Assembly (NCBI RefSeq): GCF_000430505.1
Contig: NZ_AUMD01000011.1
Location: 124,001 to 188,000 of the forward strand
DNA from: Eisenibacter elegans DSM 3317
GTDB lineage: Bacteria; Bacteroidota; Bacteroidia; Cytophagales; Microscillaceae
Reading direction: 5' to 3'
Length of the DNA stretch: 64,000 nt
Part shown: positions 25,348 through 34,403 of the stretch, in pieces
How the letters are laid out: every line of letters begins with the position of its first letter
Position numbering within the stretch: the stretch's first letter is position 1
Made by a program: the position numbers and the translations under genes
Notes under the pieces: model-generated
Database searches by the model: none
Told to the model about the DNA's origin: nothing
What the model saw: the letters and a program-made list of their open reading frames with translations, nothing else

Positions 25348-26874
25348 ATGCAACACAAAAAAATAAACTCGGCGCTCATCTCCGTATATCACAAAGAGGG
25401 GCTGGAACAAATCATCCGTTTACTACACGCACAAGGCGTAACGTTATACTCTACCGGCGGTACACAGACGTACATCGAATCGCTGCAAATACCCGTACAA
25501 GCAGTAGAAGCCCAAACAGGCTATCCCTCTGTTTTTGGGGGGCGTGTCAAAACGCTACACCCCAAAATTTTTGGCGGAATCCTGTATCGTCGCGAAGAAG
25601 CCAACGACCAAGCCGAAGCCGCTCAATATGACATTCCGGCGCTTGACTTGGTGATTGTAGACCTCTATCCTTTTGAGCAAACCGTAGCCTCGGGAGCTGA
25701 TGAAGCAGCCATTATCGAGAAAATTGATATTGGCGGTATATCGCTCATTCGTGCGGCAGCCAAAAACTTTCGCGATGTGCTCATTGTTGCCTCACAGGCG
25801 CAGTACCAAGCGCTCTACGAAGTACTTCAGGCCAATGGCGGAGCCACTGATTTGGCCACACGCCAACGCTTTGCCACTTTTGCCTTCGACGTATCGTCGC
25901 ATTATGATTCGGCTATTTTCAATTATTTCAACCAACAAACCAAGGCCAGCGCCAGCTTCAAAGCCAGTTACCCTCAGGCGCGCAGCCTACGCTATGGCGA
26001 AAACCCTCACCAACGTGGGGTGTTTTATGGTGCGCTGGAAGAGATTTTTGAGCAGCTCAACGGTAAAGAACTATCTTACAACAACTTGGTAGATGTGGAC
26101 GCAGCCGTGGCCTTGGTCGAAGAGTTTGACACGACAGCCTATGCCATCATCAAACACACCAACGCCTGTGGGATGTCCTTGGGCAACACTCCCAAAGAAG
26201 CCTATTTACGCGCTCTTGCCGCAGACCCTGTATCGGCTTTTGGTGGCGTAATCGCTACCAACCGCCCTGTAGATATGGAGGTGGCACAAGAATTGAACAG
26301 CTTGTTTTTTGAAGTGTTGATAGCACCGGATTTTGCCCCCGAAGCCCTAGCGCTACTCAGTGGGAAGAAAAACCGGATATTGCTTCGCCAAAAACAAGCC
26401 TTACCCCAAGGCACACAGGTAAAAACCTTGCTCAATGGCTTACTATGGCAAGACAAAGACCAACGCAGCGAACTGGCTCAGGACTTACAGGTAGTTACGA
26501 CCACAGCTCCTACTGCCGACCAAACCGAAGACCTGCTCTTTGCCGCCAAAATAGCCAAACACACCAAGTCAAACACCATCGTATTGGCCAAAGACCAGCA
26601 GATGCTGGCCAGCGGTGTAGGGCAAACCTCACGCGTAGATGCGCTCAAGCAAGCGCTAGCCAAGGCCGAAAGCTTCGGCTTCAATACCCAAGGCGCGGCG
26701 ATGGCTTCGGATGCCTTTTTCCCTTTCCCCGACTGTGTCGAGATTGCCGCCGCCGCCGGCATCAAGGCAATTGTTCAGCCTGGAGGCTCTGTCAAAGATC
26801 AGGCCTCGATAGATGCCTGTAACGAACGCGGAGTAGCGATGGTATTTACCGGTATACGGCATTTTAAGCACTAA
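25348..26874 (+). CDS. purH: Bifunctional AICAR transformylase/IMP cyclohydrolase
   Basis: This protein catalyses the last two steps of IMP synthesis. It has 508 residues from ATG 25348. The N-terminal MGS-like cyclohydrolase domain starts INSALISVYHKEGLEQII and contains YSTGGTQTYIES and GGRVKTLHPKIFGGILYRR. The C-terminal AICARFT domain has SLRYGENPHQRG, the catalytic Lys-His in AYAIIKHTNACGMS, AADPVSAFGGVIATNR, and the end segment DAFFPFPDCVEIAA. All expected motifs are present. mreB follows 51 bases downstream, so they may share a transcript. Confidence 0.97.
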   Translation: MQHKKINSALISVYHKEGLEQIIRLLHAQGVTLYSTGGTQTYIESLQIPVQAVEAQTGYPSVFGGRVKTLHPKIFGGILYRREEANDQAEAAQYDIPALDLVIVDLYPFEQTVASGADEAAIIEKIDIGGISLIRAAAKNFRDVLIVASQAQYQALYEVLQANGGATDLATRQRFATFAFDVSSHYDSAIFNYFNQQTKASASFKASYPQARSLRYGENPHQRGVFYGALEEIFEQLNGKELSYNNLVDVDAAVALVEEFDTTAYAIIKHTNACGMSLGNTPKEAYLRALAADPVSAFGGVIATNRPVDMEVAQELNSLFFEVLIAPDFAPEALALLSGKKNRILLRQKQALPQGTQVKTLLNGLLWQDKDQRSELAQDLQVVTTTAPTADQTEDLLFAAKIAKHTKSNTIVLAKDQQMLASGVGQTSRVDALKQALAKAESFGFNTQGAAMASDAFFPFPDCVEIAAAAGIKAIVQPGGSVKDQASIDACNERGVAMVFTGIRHFKH

Positions 26875-26925
26875 AAAGCACTTACACATTAAACAAAATA
26901 CTCAGCATTTGAAAACCTTGATGAA

Positions 26926-27954
26926 ATGGGACTAAGAGATTTATTTTTGGGGGAAATAGCCATTGACCTCGGCACCGCCAACACCCTCATTATCCACAAG
27001 GATAAAATTGTCGTGGATGAGCCTTCTATCATCGCTATCGACCGTGTAACCAACAAGGTATTGGCCATCGGCAAAAAGGCGATGATGATGCACGAAAAAA
27101 CACACGAAAATATCAAGACTATCCGCCCACTGAAAGACGGGGTTATTGCCGACTTTACAGCCGCCGAGCAGATGATTCGTGGGATGATCAAGATGCTCCA
27201 ACAAGGCAGCAATCGATTATTTACCCCCTCATACCGTATGATTGTCTGTATTCCTTCGGGCATTACAGAGGTAGAAAAACGCGCCGTAAAAGACTCTTGT
27301 GAGCACACAGGCGCTCGTGAGGTATATATGATTCACGAACCTATCGCTGCGGCCATCGGTATCGGCATCAATATCGAAGAGCCTATCGGGTCGATGATTG
27401 TAGATATCGGTGGGGGTACTACCGAGATTGCCGTGATTGCCCTATCGGGGATTGTCTGTGAGCAGTCTATCAAGATTGCCGGCGATGTGTTTACGCGCGA
27501 TATTGTAGATTATATGCGCCGCCAACACAATATCTTGATTGGGGAGCGTACCGCAGAGCAAATCAAGATAGAGGTAGGCTCGGCCTTGTCAGAATTGGAT
27601 AATCCGCCGGCAGATTTTGATGCCAAAGGGCGTGACTTGATGACGGGTATCCCGAAGACAATCAAGGTCAGCTATCCTGAAATTGCCTTCTCGCTAGATA
27701 AGTCTATTTCTAAGATTGAAGACGCTATTTTGAAGACGCTCGAAATGTCTCCACCGGAGCTTTCTGCTGATATCTACAGCAAAGGGATTTACCTCACCGG
27801 CGGTGGGGCGCTCTTGCGTGGGCTACAACAGCGCTTGGCCCTCAAAACCAAGTTACCAATCCATATTGCCGATGACCCCCTCCGCGCCGTAGTACGTGGA
27901 ACAGGGATTGCCCTCAAAAATCTGGAGATGTTTAAGTCTGTGTTGATTACCTAG
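26926..27954 (+). CDS. mreB: Rod-shape-determining protein MreB
   Basis: This actin-like protein forms membrane-associated filaments that guide side-wall peptidoglycan synthesis. It has 342 residues. Nucleotide-binding motifs are DLGTANTLIIHK (phosphate 1), DIGGGTTEIAVIALSG (phosphate 2) and YLTGGGALLRGL (adenosine). The short hydrophobic N-terminal MGLRDLFLG could help membrane contact. It is the first gene of mreB-mreC-mreD-mrdA-rodA and is separated from mreC by 160 bases containing a strong nested stem. Confidence 0.97.
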   Translation: MGLRDLFLGEIAIDLGTANTLIIHKDKIVVDEPSIIAIDRVTNKVLAIGKKAMMMHEKTHENIKTIRPLKDGVIADFTAAEQMIRGMIKMLQQGSNRLFTPSYRMIVCIPSGITEVEKRAVKDSCEHTGAREVYMIHEPIAAAIGIGINIEEPIGSMIVDIGGGTTEIAVIALSGIVCEQSIKIAGDVFTRDIVDYMRRQHNILIGERTAEQIKIEVGSALSELDNPPADFDAKGRDLMTGIPKTIKVSYPEIAFSLDKSISKIEDAILKTLEMSPPELSADIYSKGIYLTGGGALLRGLQQRLALKTKLPIHIADDPLRAVVRGTGIALKNLEMFKSVLIT

Positions 27955-27964
27955 TCATTTGACA

Positions 27965-28035
27965 CACAGCTCATAGAAGACAAACCATTAGGTGTAGGCC
28001 TAGCAGGTCTACACCGGTTTGGTGCTATGGTTGTG
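27965..28035 (+). other. Nested stem structure between mreB and mreC
   Basis: Four stacked pairings are visible. CATAG 27972-27976 pairs with CTATG 28025-28029 (with CACA/TGTG outside it), CAAACC 27981-27986 with GGTTTG 28016-28021, GGTGTAG 27991-27997 with CTACACC 28009-28015, and GCCT with AGGT inside. There is no T-run after it, so it is not a simple terminator. It may be a processing or mRNA-stability element. Confidence 0.5.
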
Positions 28036-28114
28036 GGTAGCAAACTCGTTTTGAACAAGCACTTATTTCATTTGACACCGTTTTTAGAGGCTCTGTTGTT
28101 GCTGATTAGCTGAT

Positions 28115-28969
28115 ATGCGCGCATTACTTGATTTTTTGCAATATTACCGAAGCTTGCTGGTGTTTATCAGCTTGCAGTTATTGTGTTTTGTGTTGCTGTC
28201 GAGCAACCACAGTTCGTACCGTAGTTGGCTAGGGCGCGTATTGGACGAAAGCTCGGCGCGCACGCTGTATGTAAGCAATAACCTTCGGGAGTTTTTTAGA
28301 CTCAAACATATCAGTGGCCAACTAGCCGAAGAAAACGCCCGTTTGAGCTATCAGCTCTACAAACAAAGACAGCTCCTAGACGAGTTTAAGTTGCGCGAAT
28401 ATGCCTCTTATGATACTACGCTTCAGAGCGAGTATGAGTTTATTCCAGCCAAGGTCGTGCGTAATTCGACACACCGCAGTAATAACTATCTGACCATCAA
28501 CAAGGGCAGCGCCGACGGCATCCGCCCGGGGATGGGGGTGATTTCGCCCAAGGGCATTGTAGGCAAGGTCGAAATGTGTTCGGAGCATTTTGCCACAATT
28601 TCCTCCTTACTCCATTCGCGTACTTGGGTATCGGCAGCTATCAAAAATACCAATAACATCGGCTCGGTGAAATGGGAGGGCAACAGTCCGCTCTATGCCA
28701 AACTGATGCATATGCCAAGCCATTACAAAATACAGGTCGGTGATACAGTATTGACCTCTGGGCACAATGCGGTATTCCCCCCTGATTTGCCCATTGGCGT
28801 AATTCACAAACTGGAAGTAAAGCCCAACGAAACCTTCCACGATGTAGACCTTCGGCTCAGCACCGACTTCAATACGCTGACCTATGTTTATGTTATCAAA
28901 TACCTGCGCAAAAGTGAGCAAGACTCACTAGAGCAGGCCACAGTCGAATATTTAGACAATGTACGCTAA
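28115..28969 (+). CDS. mreC: Rod-shape-determining protein MreC
   Basis: This is a periplasmic scaffold of the elongasome anchored in the inner membrane, 284 residues. It has a single N-terminal helix (LLVFISLQLLCFVLLSS), then a coiled-coil segment (LAEENARLSYQLYKQRQLLDEFK). The two beta-barrel MreC domains contain NNYLTINKGSADGIRPGMGVISPKGIVGKV and GDTVLTSGHNAVFPPDLPIGVI. The length matches the family. mreD follows after six bases, so the two are cotranscribed. It probably stimulates the downstream PBP2-RodA synthase, as known for MreC. Confidence 0.95.
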   Translation: MRALLDFLQYYRSLLVFISLQLLCFVLLSSNHSSYRSWLGRVLDESSARTLYVSNNLREFFRLKHISGQLAEENARLSYQLYKQRQLLDEFKLREYASYDTTLQSEYEFIPAKVVRNSTHRSNNYLTINKGSADGIRPGMGVISPKGIVGKVEMCSEHFATISSLLHSRTWVSAAIKNTNNIGSVKWEGNSPLYAKLMHMPSHYKIQVGDTVLTSGHNAVFPPDLPIGVIHKLEVKPNETFHDVDLRLSTDFNTLTYVYVIKYLRKSEQDSLEQATVEYLDNVR

Positions 28970-28975
28970 CCCATT

Positions 28976-29485
28976 ATGAGCAGTACCGTATTTACCTACC
29001 TTATCTCGTTTGTGGTGTATGCCGCTTTGCAGGTGTTTTTTGTGAGCAACTTGGTACTTTTCGAGTTGGCTTTTTGTTATTTATATGTGGCCTTCTTGTT
29101 GACTTTACCCAAAGAAACTGACCACAGCCTTGCGCAGGCTGTTGGCTTTTTGATAGGCTTGGTGGTGGATATTTTCCAAAATACTTGGGGCACACACGCC
29201 AGTGCCTGTGTATTGGTGATGTTCCTGCGGCCCTATATTGCCAACTTGGTGGCGCAGCGTGAACGTAGCCAAGAGTTTTCGCGAGAGGTAATGGGCAATG
29301 GCGCTTTTGGCCTCTATTCCCTGAGCCTGATATTTATCCATAGCCTGCTGGTAGTCTTGATAGAGACCGCCGATATGAGCCGCTTCTTTGCCTCGTTGCT
29401 GCGGGTTGTGGCAAGCACTTTGTTTACCTTTACGGTAGTGATGATAGTACAATTCTTGTATGTGCCTAAAAAAGCTAAACTATGA
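28976..29485 (+). CDS. mreD: Rod-shape-determining protein MreD
   Basis: This 169-residue inner-membrane protein has about five helices and very little extramembrane sequence. The MreD-like features are weak at the sequence level, as usual, but AVGFLIGLVVDIFQNTWGTHASACVLVMFLRPYI matches the conserved helix pair. Its position between mreC and mrdA settles the assignment. Its last four bases overlap the mrdA start in ATGA, so translation is coupled. Confidence 0.92.
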   Translation: MSSTVFTYLISFVVYAALQVFFVSNLVLFELAFCYLYVAFLLTLPKETDHSLAQAVGFLIGLVVDIFQNTWGTHASACVLVMFLRPYIANLVAQRERSQEFSREVMGNGAFGLYSLSLIFIHSLLVVLIETADMSRFFASLLRVVASTLFTFTVVMIVQFLYVPKKAKL

Positions 29486-31527
29486 ATAATGAGTCAAGAC
29501 GTTGGGTGATTGTTGGTTTGTTTTTCTTGGTAGGTGCTATATTCTTAATGCGTCTTTTCAGCCTACAAGTGCTGGATGAGCGCTACCGACTCAAAGCAGA
29601 CCAAAACGCCATTCAGAAGATGGTGATTTATCCACATCGCGGGCTGGTATATGACCGCTATGGCAAGCTCTTGGTGGCCAATGAGCCCAACTTCGATATT
29701 ATGGTCTTGCCCAAGGAGGTGCGCTACCTCGATACGGCGGCCTTGTGTGACTTATTTCAGATTTCGAAGAAAGAATTTTTGGAAAAAATGAAGCGGGCAA
29801 GTCTTTCTCCCCGCCGCCCTACTACCTTTATCAGCCAACTTTCGCAGACAGAGTTTGCCGAAATTCAGGACAAACTCATCAATTTTCCAGGTTTTTTTGT
29901 TGATTTCAAGACCATCCGCTCTTATCCTCACAGTAGTTTGGCGCACGTATTGGGCTACACCGGCGAAATCAGCAAGAGCAAACTACAACAAGACTCAGGG
30001 CGCTACTACAAGCCCGGCGACATTATCGGCATCAGCGGCTTGGAGGCATCCTATGAGGAGGAGCTACGCGGGCGTGTGGGCGTGAAATACCTCTTTGTAG
30101 ATGTCAATGGGGCTACCAAAGGGGCTTATCAAGGAGGGCGCTATGACACCTTGGCTCAAGCCGGCAAAGACCTTGTAACGACCATAGACCTAGAGCTACA
30201 ACAGTATGCAGAGGCGCTGATGGCCAACAAACGTGGCAGTATTGTGGCCATAGAACCGTCTACGGGTGAGGTACTGGCGATGGTCTCGGCTCCAAGTTAT
30301 GACCCTAACTTGCTGGTGGGCAACAAATACTCAAAAAACTATACCAAGTTGGTCAATGCAGAAGACCAACCGCTCTTCAACCGCCCTGTGATGGCCGTAT
30401 ACCCGCCGGGGTCTACATTCAAAGTAGTACAGGCCTTGGTAGGCCTGCAAGAGGGAGTATTACAGCCCGAAACACGCCTGAGCTGCGACCAAGGCTTGGT
30501 AAAATGCCACGGACACCCCTCACCGGCCAACGTACACCAGTCGATTCAATACTCGTGTAACCCTTATTATTTCAAGGTATTGCGCCGTATTATCTATCAG
30601 AACAAGATTGTCCGAACTACTGACAGTACTTGGCGCGAACTTCCCGACGGTGACGGTAAGATAGGCTTTGAGCGTTGGACAGAATATATGCAGCGCTTTG
30701 GGTTGGGTACACAGATAGGCTTGGATTTGGCCAACACCAAAACCGGGTTTATCCCTGACTTCAACTTCTATAACCGCAAACACGGCGAAGGGAAGTGGCA
30801 GTTTAGCAATATATACTCGCTGGGGATAGGGCAAGGCGAGATGTCAATCTTGCCTGTACAGATGGCCAATGTGGCTGCCATTATTGCCAACAAAGGGCAT
30901 TATTACCCCCCACACTTGGTCAAATCTATCGGGCGCGACAGTACCAAACGCCCCGAATATCTCCAAAAACGCGAAACGGGCATCGATATAGCCCACTACG
31001 AATTGGTCATTGGCGGTATGCGCGATGCCGTCAGGGCGGGTACTGTAGCGTTCACGGGCAGTATTCCTGATATCGAAATTTGTGGTAAAACAGGGACTGC
31101 CCAAAACCCTCACGGCGAAGACCACTCGATTTATATTGCCTTCGCCCCGCGTGACAATCCCAAGATTGCCATTTCGGTGTATGTAGAAAATGCCGGCTTT
31201 GGGGGGGTAGTGGCTGCACCTATCGCCAGCTTGGTCATCGAAAAATACCTCAAACGCAAAGTAGAGCGCAAACACGTAGAAGAACAAATGATGGCGGCAA
31301 GCTTTACCCAAAACATCATCACACGCTATACCAAGCCCAAGCCGGAGCAGCTCCTAGGGCCTGCACCCCGACGTTCTTTCAGAAGCGAAGACAGCGACCC
31401 CGAGCAACAAAGTGCCCCCACAGAGCAGCCCGACAATACCACTACCCGCAGGCTTGACCTCCGCAAACCCGAACATCAACACGAAGGGCATCACCACCCC
31501 GCCCTCTACCATACGACAGGCCAATAG
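29482..31527 (+). CDS. mrdA: Penicillin-binding protein 2 (elongasome transpeptidase)
   Basis: This class B PBP crosslinks side-wall peptidoglycan in the periplasm. It has 681 residues. An N-terminal anchor helix (WVIVGLFFLVGAIFLMRLF) leads to the PBP dimer domain with the RGLVYDRYGKLL motif. The transpeptidase domain has SxxK at Ser311-Lys314 (PPGSTFKVV), SxN as SCN in IQYSCNPYYFK, and KTG in CGKTGTAQNPHGEDHS. A proline-, His- and Glu-rich tail of about 60 residues (after LLGPAPRRSFRSE) is not part of the enzyme. It pairs functionally with rodA three bases downstream. Confidence 0.97.
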   Translation: MNNESRRWVIVGLFFLVGAIFLMRLFSLQVLDERYRLKADQNAIQKMVIYPHRGLVYDRYGKLLVANEPNFDIMVLPKEVRYLDTAALCDLFQISKKEFLEKMKRASLSPRRPTTFISQLSQTEFAEIQDKLINFPGFFVDFKTIRSYPHSSLAHVLGYTGEISKSKLQQDSGRYYKPGDIIGISGLEASYEEELRGRVGVKYLFVDVNGATKGAYQGGRYDTLAQAGKDLVTTIDLELQQYAEALMANKRGSIVAIEPSTGEVLAMVSAPSYDPNLLVGNKYSKNYTKLVNAEDQPLFNRPVMAVYPPGSTFKVVQALVGLQEGVLQPETRLSCDQGLVKCHGHPSPANVHQSIQYSCNPYYFKVLRRIIYQNKIVRTTDSTWRELPDGDGKIGFERWTEYMQRFGLGTQIGLDLANTKTGFIPDFNFYNRKHGEGKWQFSNIYSLGIGQGEMSILPVQMANVAAIIANKGHYYPPHLVKSIGRDSTKRPEYLQKRETGIDIAHYELVIGGMRDAVRAGTVAFTGSIPDIEICGKTGTAQNPHGEDHSIYIAFAPRDNPKIAISVYVENAGFGGVVAAPIASLVIEKYLKRKVERKHVEEQMMAASFTQNIITRYTKPKPEQLLGPAPRRSFRSEDSDPEQQSAPTEQPDNTTTRRLDLRKPEHQHEGHHHPALYHTTGQ

Positions 31528-31530
31528 CTT

Positions 31531-32823
31531 ATGACTCCTAAAAGCCCATACCTACGCGGTAGCTTCGACACCCTCACCGCCCTGATATATGTACTCTGTG
31601 TTTGTTGGGGCGTACTCAATATCTTTGCCGCCATCCATCAGCCTGACAGTGTTACGCCGTTTTTTGACCTCTCGCTCAACGCGACCAAACAGGTGCTGTG
31701 GATAGGGGTCTCGTTGATTATTATTACAGTGATTATGGTCATCGATTACCGCACCTTTGAGGTAGCGGCCTATTTTGTCTATTTAGGAGCCGTGGTATTG
31801 TTATTTGGCGTATTGGTTTTTGGGTCGGTTACCAACAACTCGAAGTCGTGGTTTCAGATAGGCTTTGTCAAAATTCAGCCTGCCGAATTTGCCAAACTGG
31901 CGGTAGCGCTAGCCTTAGCCAAGTACCTCAGCGGGATCAACATCAAGATGACCAACCGCCTGCAGCTCGTCATAGCAGAAGCCATTATCTGGTTTCCGGC
32001 GGGACTGATTTTGCTACAAGGCGATCTTGGTTCGGCAATGGTATTTGCGTCTTTTGCCTTGGTGTTGTATCGAGAAGGGATGCCACATTGGCTCTTCTTT
32101 GGCCGGTTGATTCTTGTGTTGCTCTTTGTCTTGGCACTTATTTTTGAGCCCATTTATATCACCATCGGCATCTTGATCTTGTTATTGGCAGCAATCCTGC
32201 TCATTACCTATTATTTTGAAGACAAAATCGCCCCCTTTACCATTGCGGCCTTGGTGGCCTTGTCTTCTATTTTCTTTGTTTTTAGTGTAGAGTATGTGGT
32301 GCAGAATGTGCTCAAAGGCTATCACCGCGACCGTATTATGGTATTGCTGGATCCCGAAAATGATGCAGCCAGACTGAGTGCGGCTTGGAATGTCAACCAA
32401 TCCAAGATAGCCATCGGCTCCGGTGGTATCTGGGGCAAGGGGTTCCTAAAAGGCACACAGACTAAGTTTAACTTTGTGCCGGAGCAAAGTACCGACTTTA
32501 TCTTCTGTACTGTGGGCGAAGAATATGGCTGGCTAGGCAGCCTGATGACTGTGGGGTTGTTTATGACCCTTCTCTACCGGGTAGTGATGATCGCTGAGCG
32601 CCAACGCGATACCTTTGGGCGGGTATATGGCTACGGTGTAGCCTCCATTCTGTTTTTTCACTTTACCATCAATATTTCGATGACCATCGGGCTGTTTCCT
32701 GTAGTAGGGATTCCGCTGCCGTTCTTCAGCTATGGCGGGTCCTCCCTGATTGCGTTTTCGATACTTTTGTTTATTTTGCTCAAGCTCGATGCTCATCGGG
32801 TACAGATGTTTAAGCGAACCTAA
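31531..32823 (+). CDS. rodA: RodA SEDS peptidoglycan glycosyltransferase
   Basis: This polytopic SEDS protein polymerises lipid II for cell elongation. It has 430 residues, about ten helices. Family motifs are SWFQIGFVKIQPAEFAKLAVALALAKYL in part, LLQGDLGSAMVF, the extracellular loop AIGSGGIWGKGFLKGTQ followed by VPEQSTDFIFCTVGEEYG with the catalytic Asp, and the C-terminal GIPLPFFSYGGSSLIA. The region between helices 5 and 7 is longer than in E. coli RodA, as in other Bacteroidota. It works with PBP2 encoded directly upstream. Confidence 0.96.
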   Translation: MTPKSPYLRGSFDTLTALIYVLCVCWGVLNIFAAIHQPDSVTPFFDLSLNATKQVLWIGVSLIIITVIMVIDYRTFEVAAYFVYLGAVVLLFGVLVFGSVTNNSKSWFQIGFVKIQPAEFAKLAVALALAKYLSGINIKMTNRLQLVIAEAIIWFPAGLILLQGDLGSAMVFASFALVLYREGMPHWLFFGRLILVLLFVLALIFEPIYITIGILILLLAAILLITYYFEDKIAPFTIAALVALSSIFFVFSVEYVVQNVLKGYHRDRIMVLLDPENDAARLSAAWNVNQSKIAIGSGGIWGKGFLKGTQTKFNFVPEQSTDFIFCTVGEEYGWLGSLMTVGLFMTLLYRVVMIAERQRDTFGRVYGYGVASILFFHFTINISMTIGLFPVVGIPLPFFSYGGSSLIAFSILLFILLKLDAHRVQMFKRT

Positions 32824-32835
32824 AACCCACAACAG

Positions 32836-33180
32836 ATGACCTCAACACAACTCAATGCCCTGCGCCATGTTGCTCTTTTGGGGCTTATCGAAGGGATTTC
32901 TTTTGTCGTACTTTTGGGCATAGCGATGCCTCTCAAGTATGTATGGCAAATACCCGAGGCCGTAAAACTAGTAGGTTGGGCACACGGCCTGCTTTTTGTA
33001 TGGTATCTGGGAGCAATTGCTTGGGCGGCTTGGCAGTGTCGATGGCCTTTGGAACGGCTATCGCTTTATGCGCTCAGCGCTGTAGTGCCTATAGCTCCCT
33101 TTTTCGTAGAGCGTGCCCTCAGGCGAGAAATAAAAGCGGCACAACAAGCCCAAACACATACCAATACTATATCTCGTTGA
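32836..33180 (+). CDS. DUF3817 small membrane protein
   Basis: This 114-residue protein has three predicted membrane helices and the DUF3817 pattern: LRHVALLGLIEGISFVVLLGIAMPLKYV, then VGWAHGLLFVWYLGAI, and a third helix ending in PFFVERALRRE. In other bacteria it is a short integral membrane protein without a known function. It lies 13 bases after rodA and is probably the last gene of the mre operon. A link to cell-envelope assembly is inferred only from that position. Confidence 0.82.
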   Translation: MTSTQLNALRHVALLGLIEGISFVVLLGIAMPLKYVWQIPEAVKLVGWAHGLLFVWYLGAIAWAAWQCRWPLERLSLYALSAVVPIAPFFVERALRREIKAAQQAQTHTNTISR

Positions 33181-33264
33181 GTTATGGATTAGGTAGGCGC
33201 TTGTTTGTAAAACACGCCCACTTCTTCACACATCGCCAGACATTGATCACCAACATTTCATCTC

Positions 33265-34239
33265 ATGCGGATCCTATTTTTGCTTTTCGGTTTATGCTTG
33301 GCCTGCCTCACCACCCTGCCGCTGCAAGCCCAAAAACGTGGGGGTTATGCCAATACCCGTAACCCATATTATGTGGAGGGGTATGTAACCGGAGGTGTTT
33401 CGATAGGGGCAATGAATTATTTTGGAGATGTATACAGCACTGTAGCCCATACGCGCCCCGGCTTGAGCGCCTTTGTAAGCCGTAAACTCAGCGCCCATTG
33501 GCACACCAGGCTCGAACTACTCTGGGGAAGACTCCTAGCAGATGATGCGGCAGCCGACCCCAATACTGCTTTTTATGCGCGCAACCTACACTTTCGCAAC
33601 GATGTTAAGGAGCTTTCCTTGGTCGGTGTGTATGAGATTTTCCCTAGCTATGGGCGTTATGACCAGCGACGGGCGGTAAGGCCCTATGTTTTTGGGGGGA
33701 TAGCCCTCATACATCATAACCCCAAAGCCCGCATCGAAGGGGAGTGGGTAGAGCTACAGCCCCTCCGTACCGAAGGCCAAGGCCAACCTGGCTATGCCCA
33801 GCCTTATTCCAAAGTATTGCTTGCCCTTCCGTTGGGCGGAGGGCTTACCTTTAGCTTAGGAGACCGCTTTGACCTCTCTATCGAAACGGGGCTGCGCTTT
33901 GTACAGTCTGACTATATCGATGATGTAGGAGGACGCTATGCGGATGCTTCAGAGCTGGCTAGCCCCTTGGCACAAAGGCTTCATAACCGAACCCTAGCGT
34001 CTAGCAATCGGCGTGGTGGGGAGCGAGATCTACAGGCCTTGGTAAACCAATATGGATTGCTTACTTATGATGGGCGGAATGGTGGTAGCTATGCTACACT
34101 CAACGGGTTTCAGCCCGGCACAGTACGTGGGAATTTCCAACGAGACCTGTATCTCTTTACCACTATAAGGCTGGCATTTTTCTTGGATACAGGGCTGAAA
34201 TGCCCACAGTTTTACAAAAACCGACGTACGACCTATTAA
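33265..34239 (+). CDS. Outer-membrane beta-barrel protein (DUF6089-like)
   Basis: This 324-residue exported protein has a signal peptide (ILFLLFGLCLACLTTLPLQA before QKRGG) and the alternating beta-strand pattern of a small outer-membrane barrel. Typical stretches are YVEGYVTGGVSIGAMNYFGDV near residue 30 and GGGLTFSLGDRFDLSIETGLRFVQSDYIDDVGG near 190. The GAMNYFGDV start and the strand order recall DUF6089 proteins, a group that may include PorG-like type IX secretion components; that link is from memory and weak. The C-terminus ends in an aromatic strand region. Confidence 0.7.
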   Translation: MRILFLLFGLCLACLTTLPLQAQKRGGYANTRNPYYVEGYVTGGVSIGAMNYFGDVYSTVAHTRPGLSAFVSRKLSAHWHTRLELLWGRLLADDAAADPNTAFYARNLHFRNDVKELSLVGVYEIFPSYGRYDQRRAVRPYVFGGIALIHHNPKARIEGEWVELQPLRTEGQGQPGYAQPYSKVLLALPLGGGLTFSLGDRFDLSIETGLRFVQSDYIDDVGGRYADASELASPLAQRLHNRTLASSNRRGGERDLQALVNQYGLLTYDGRNGGSYATLNGFQPGTVRGNFQRDLYLFTTIRLAFFLDTGLKCPQFYKNRRTTY

Positions 34240-34241
34240 AT

Positions 34242-34332
34242 CCACCAAATTTGAGGAGTCATAGGGTTTGATTTTCTTGATTATCAAGCGCCCCTCCTGT
34301 ATACACTCTCCAAGCTAATTTTGATTGAGTAG
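34242..34332 (-). repeat. Interspersed repeat A
   Basis: On the minus strand this gives CTCAATCAAAATTAGCTTGG, then GTGTATAC, then TTGATAATCAAGAAAATCAA. It has the same order of blocks as the other copies, with a degenerate right end. It fills the gap between two converging genes. Confidence 0.65.
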
Positions 34333-34403
34333 GGTTTGATAAGAACGTGATGGTTATTTGTTGCTTAGATTTTAAGATAGTACCTACAAACTTGTCGGGA
34401 GTA

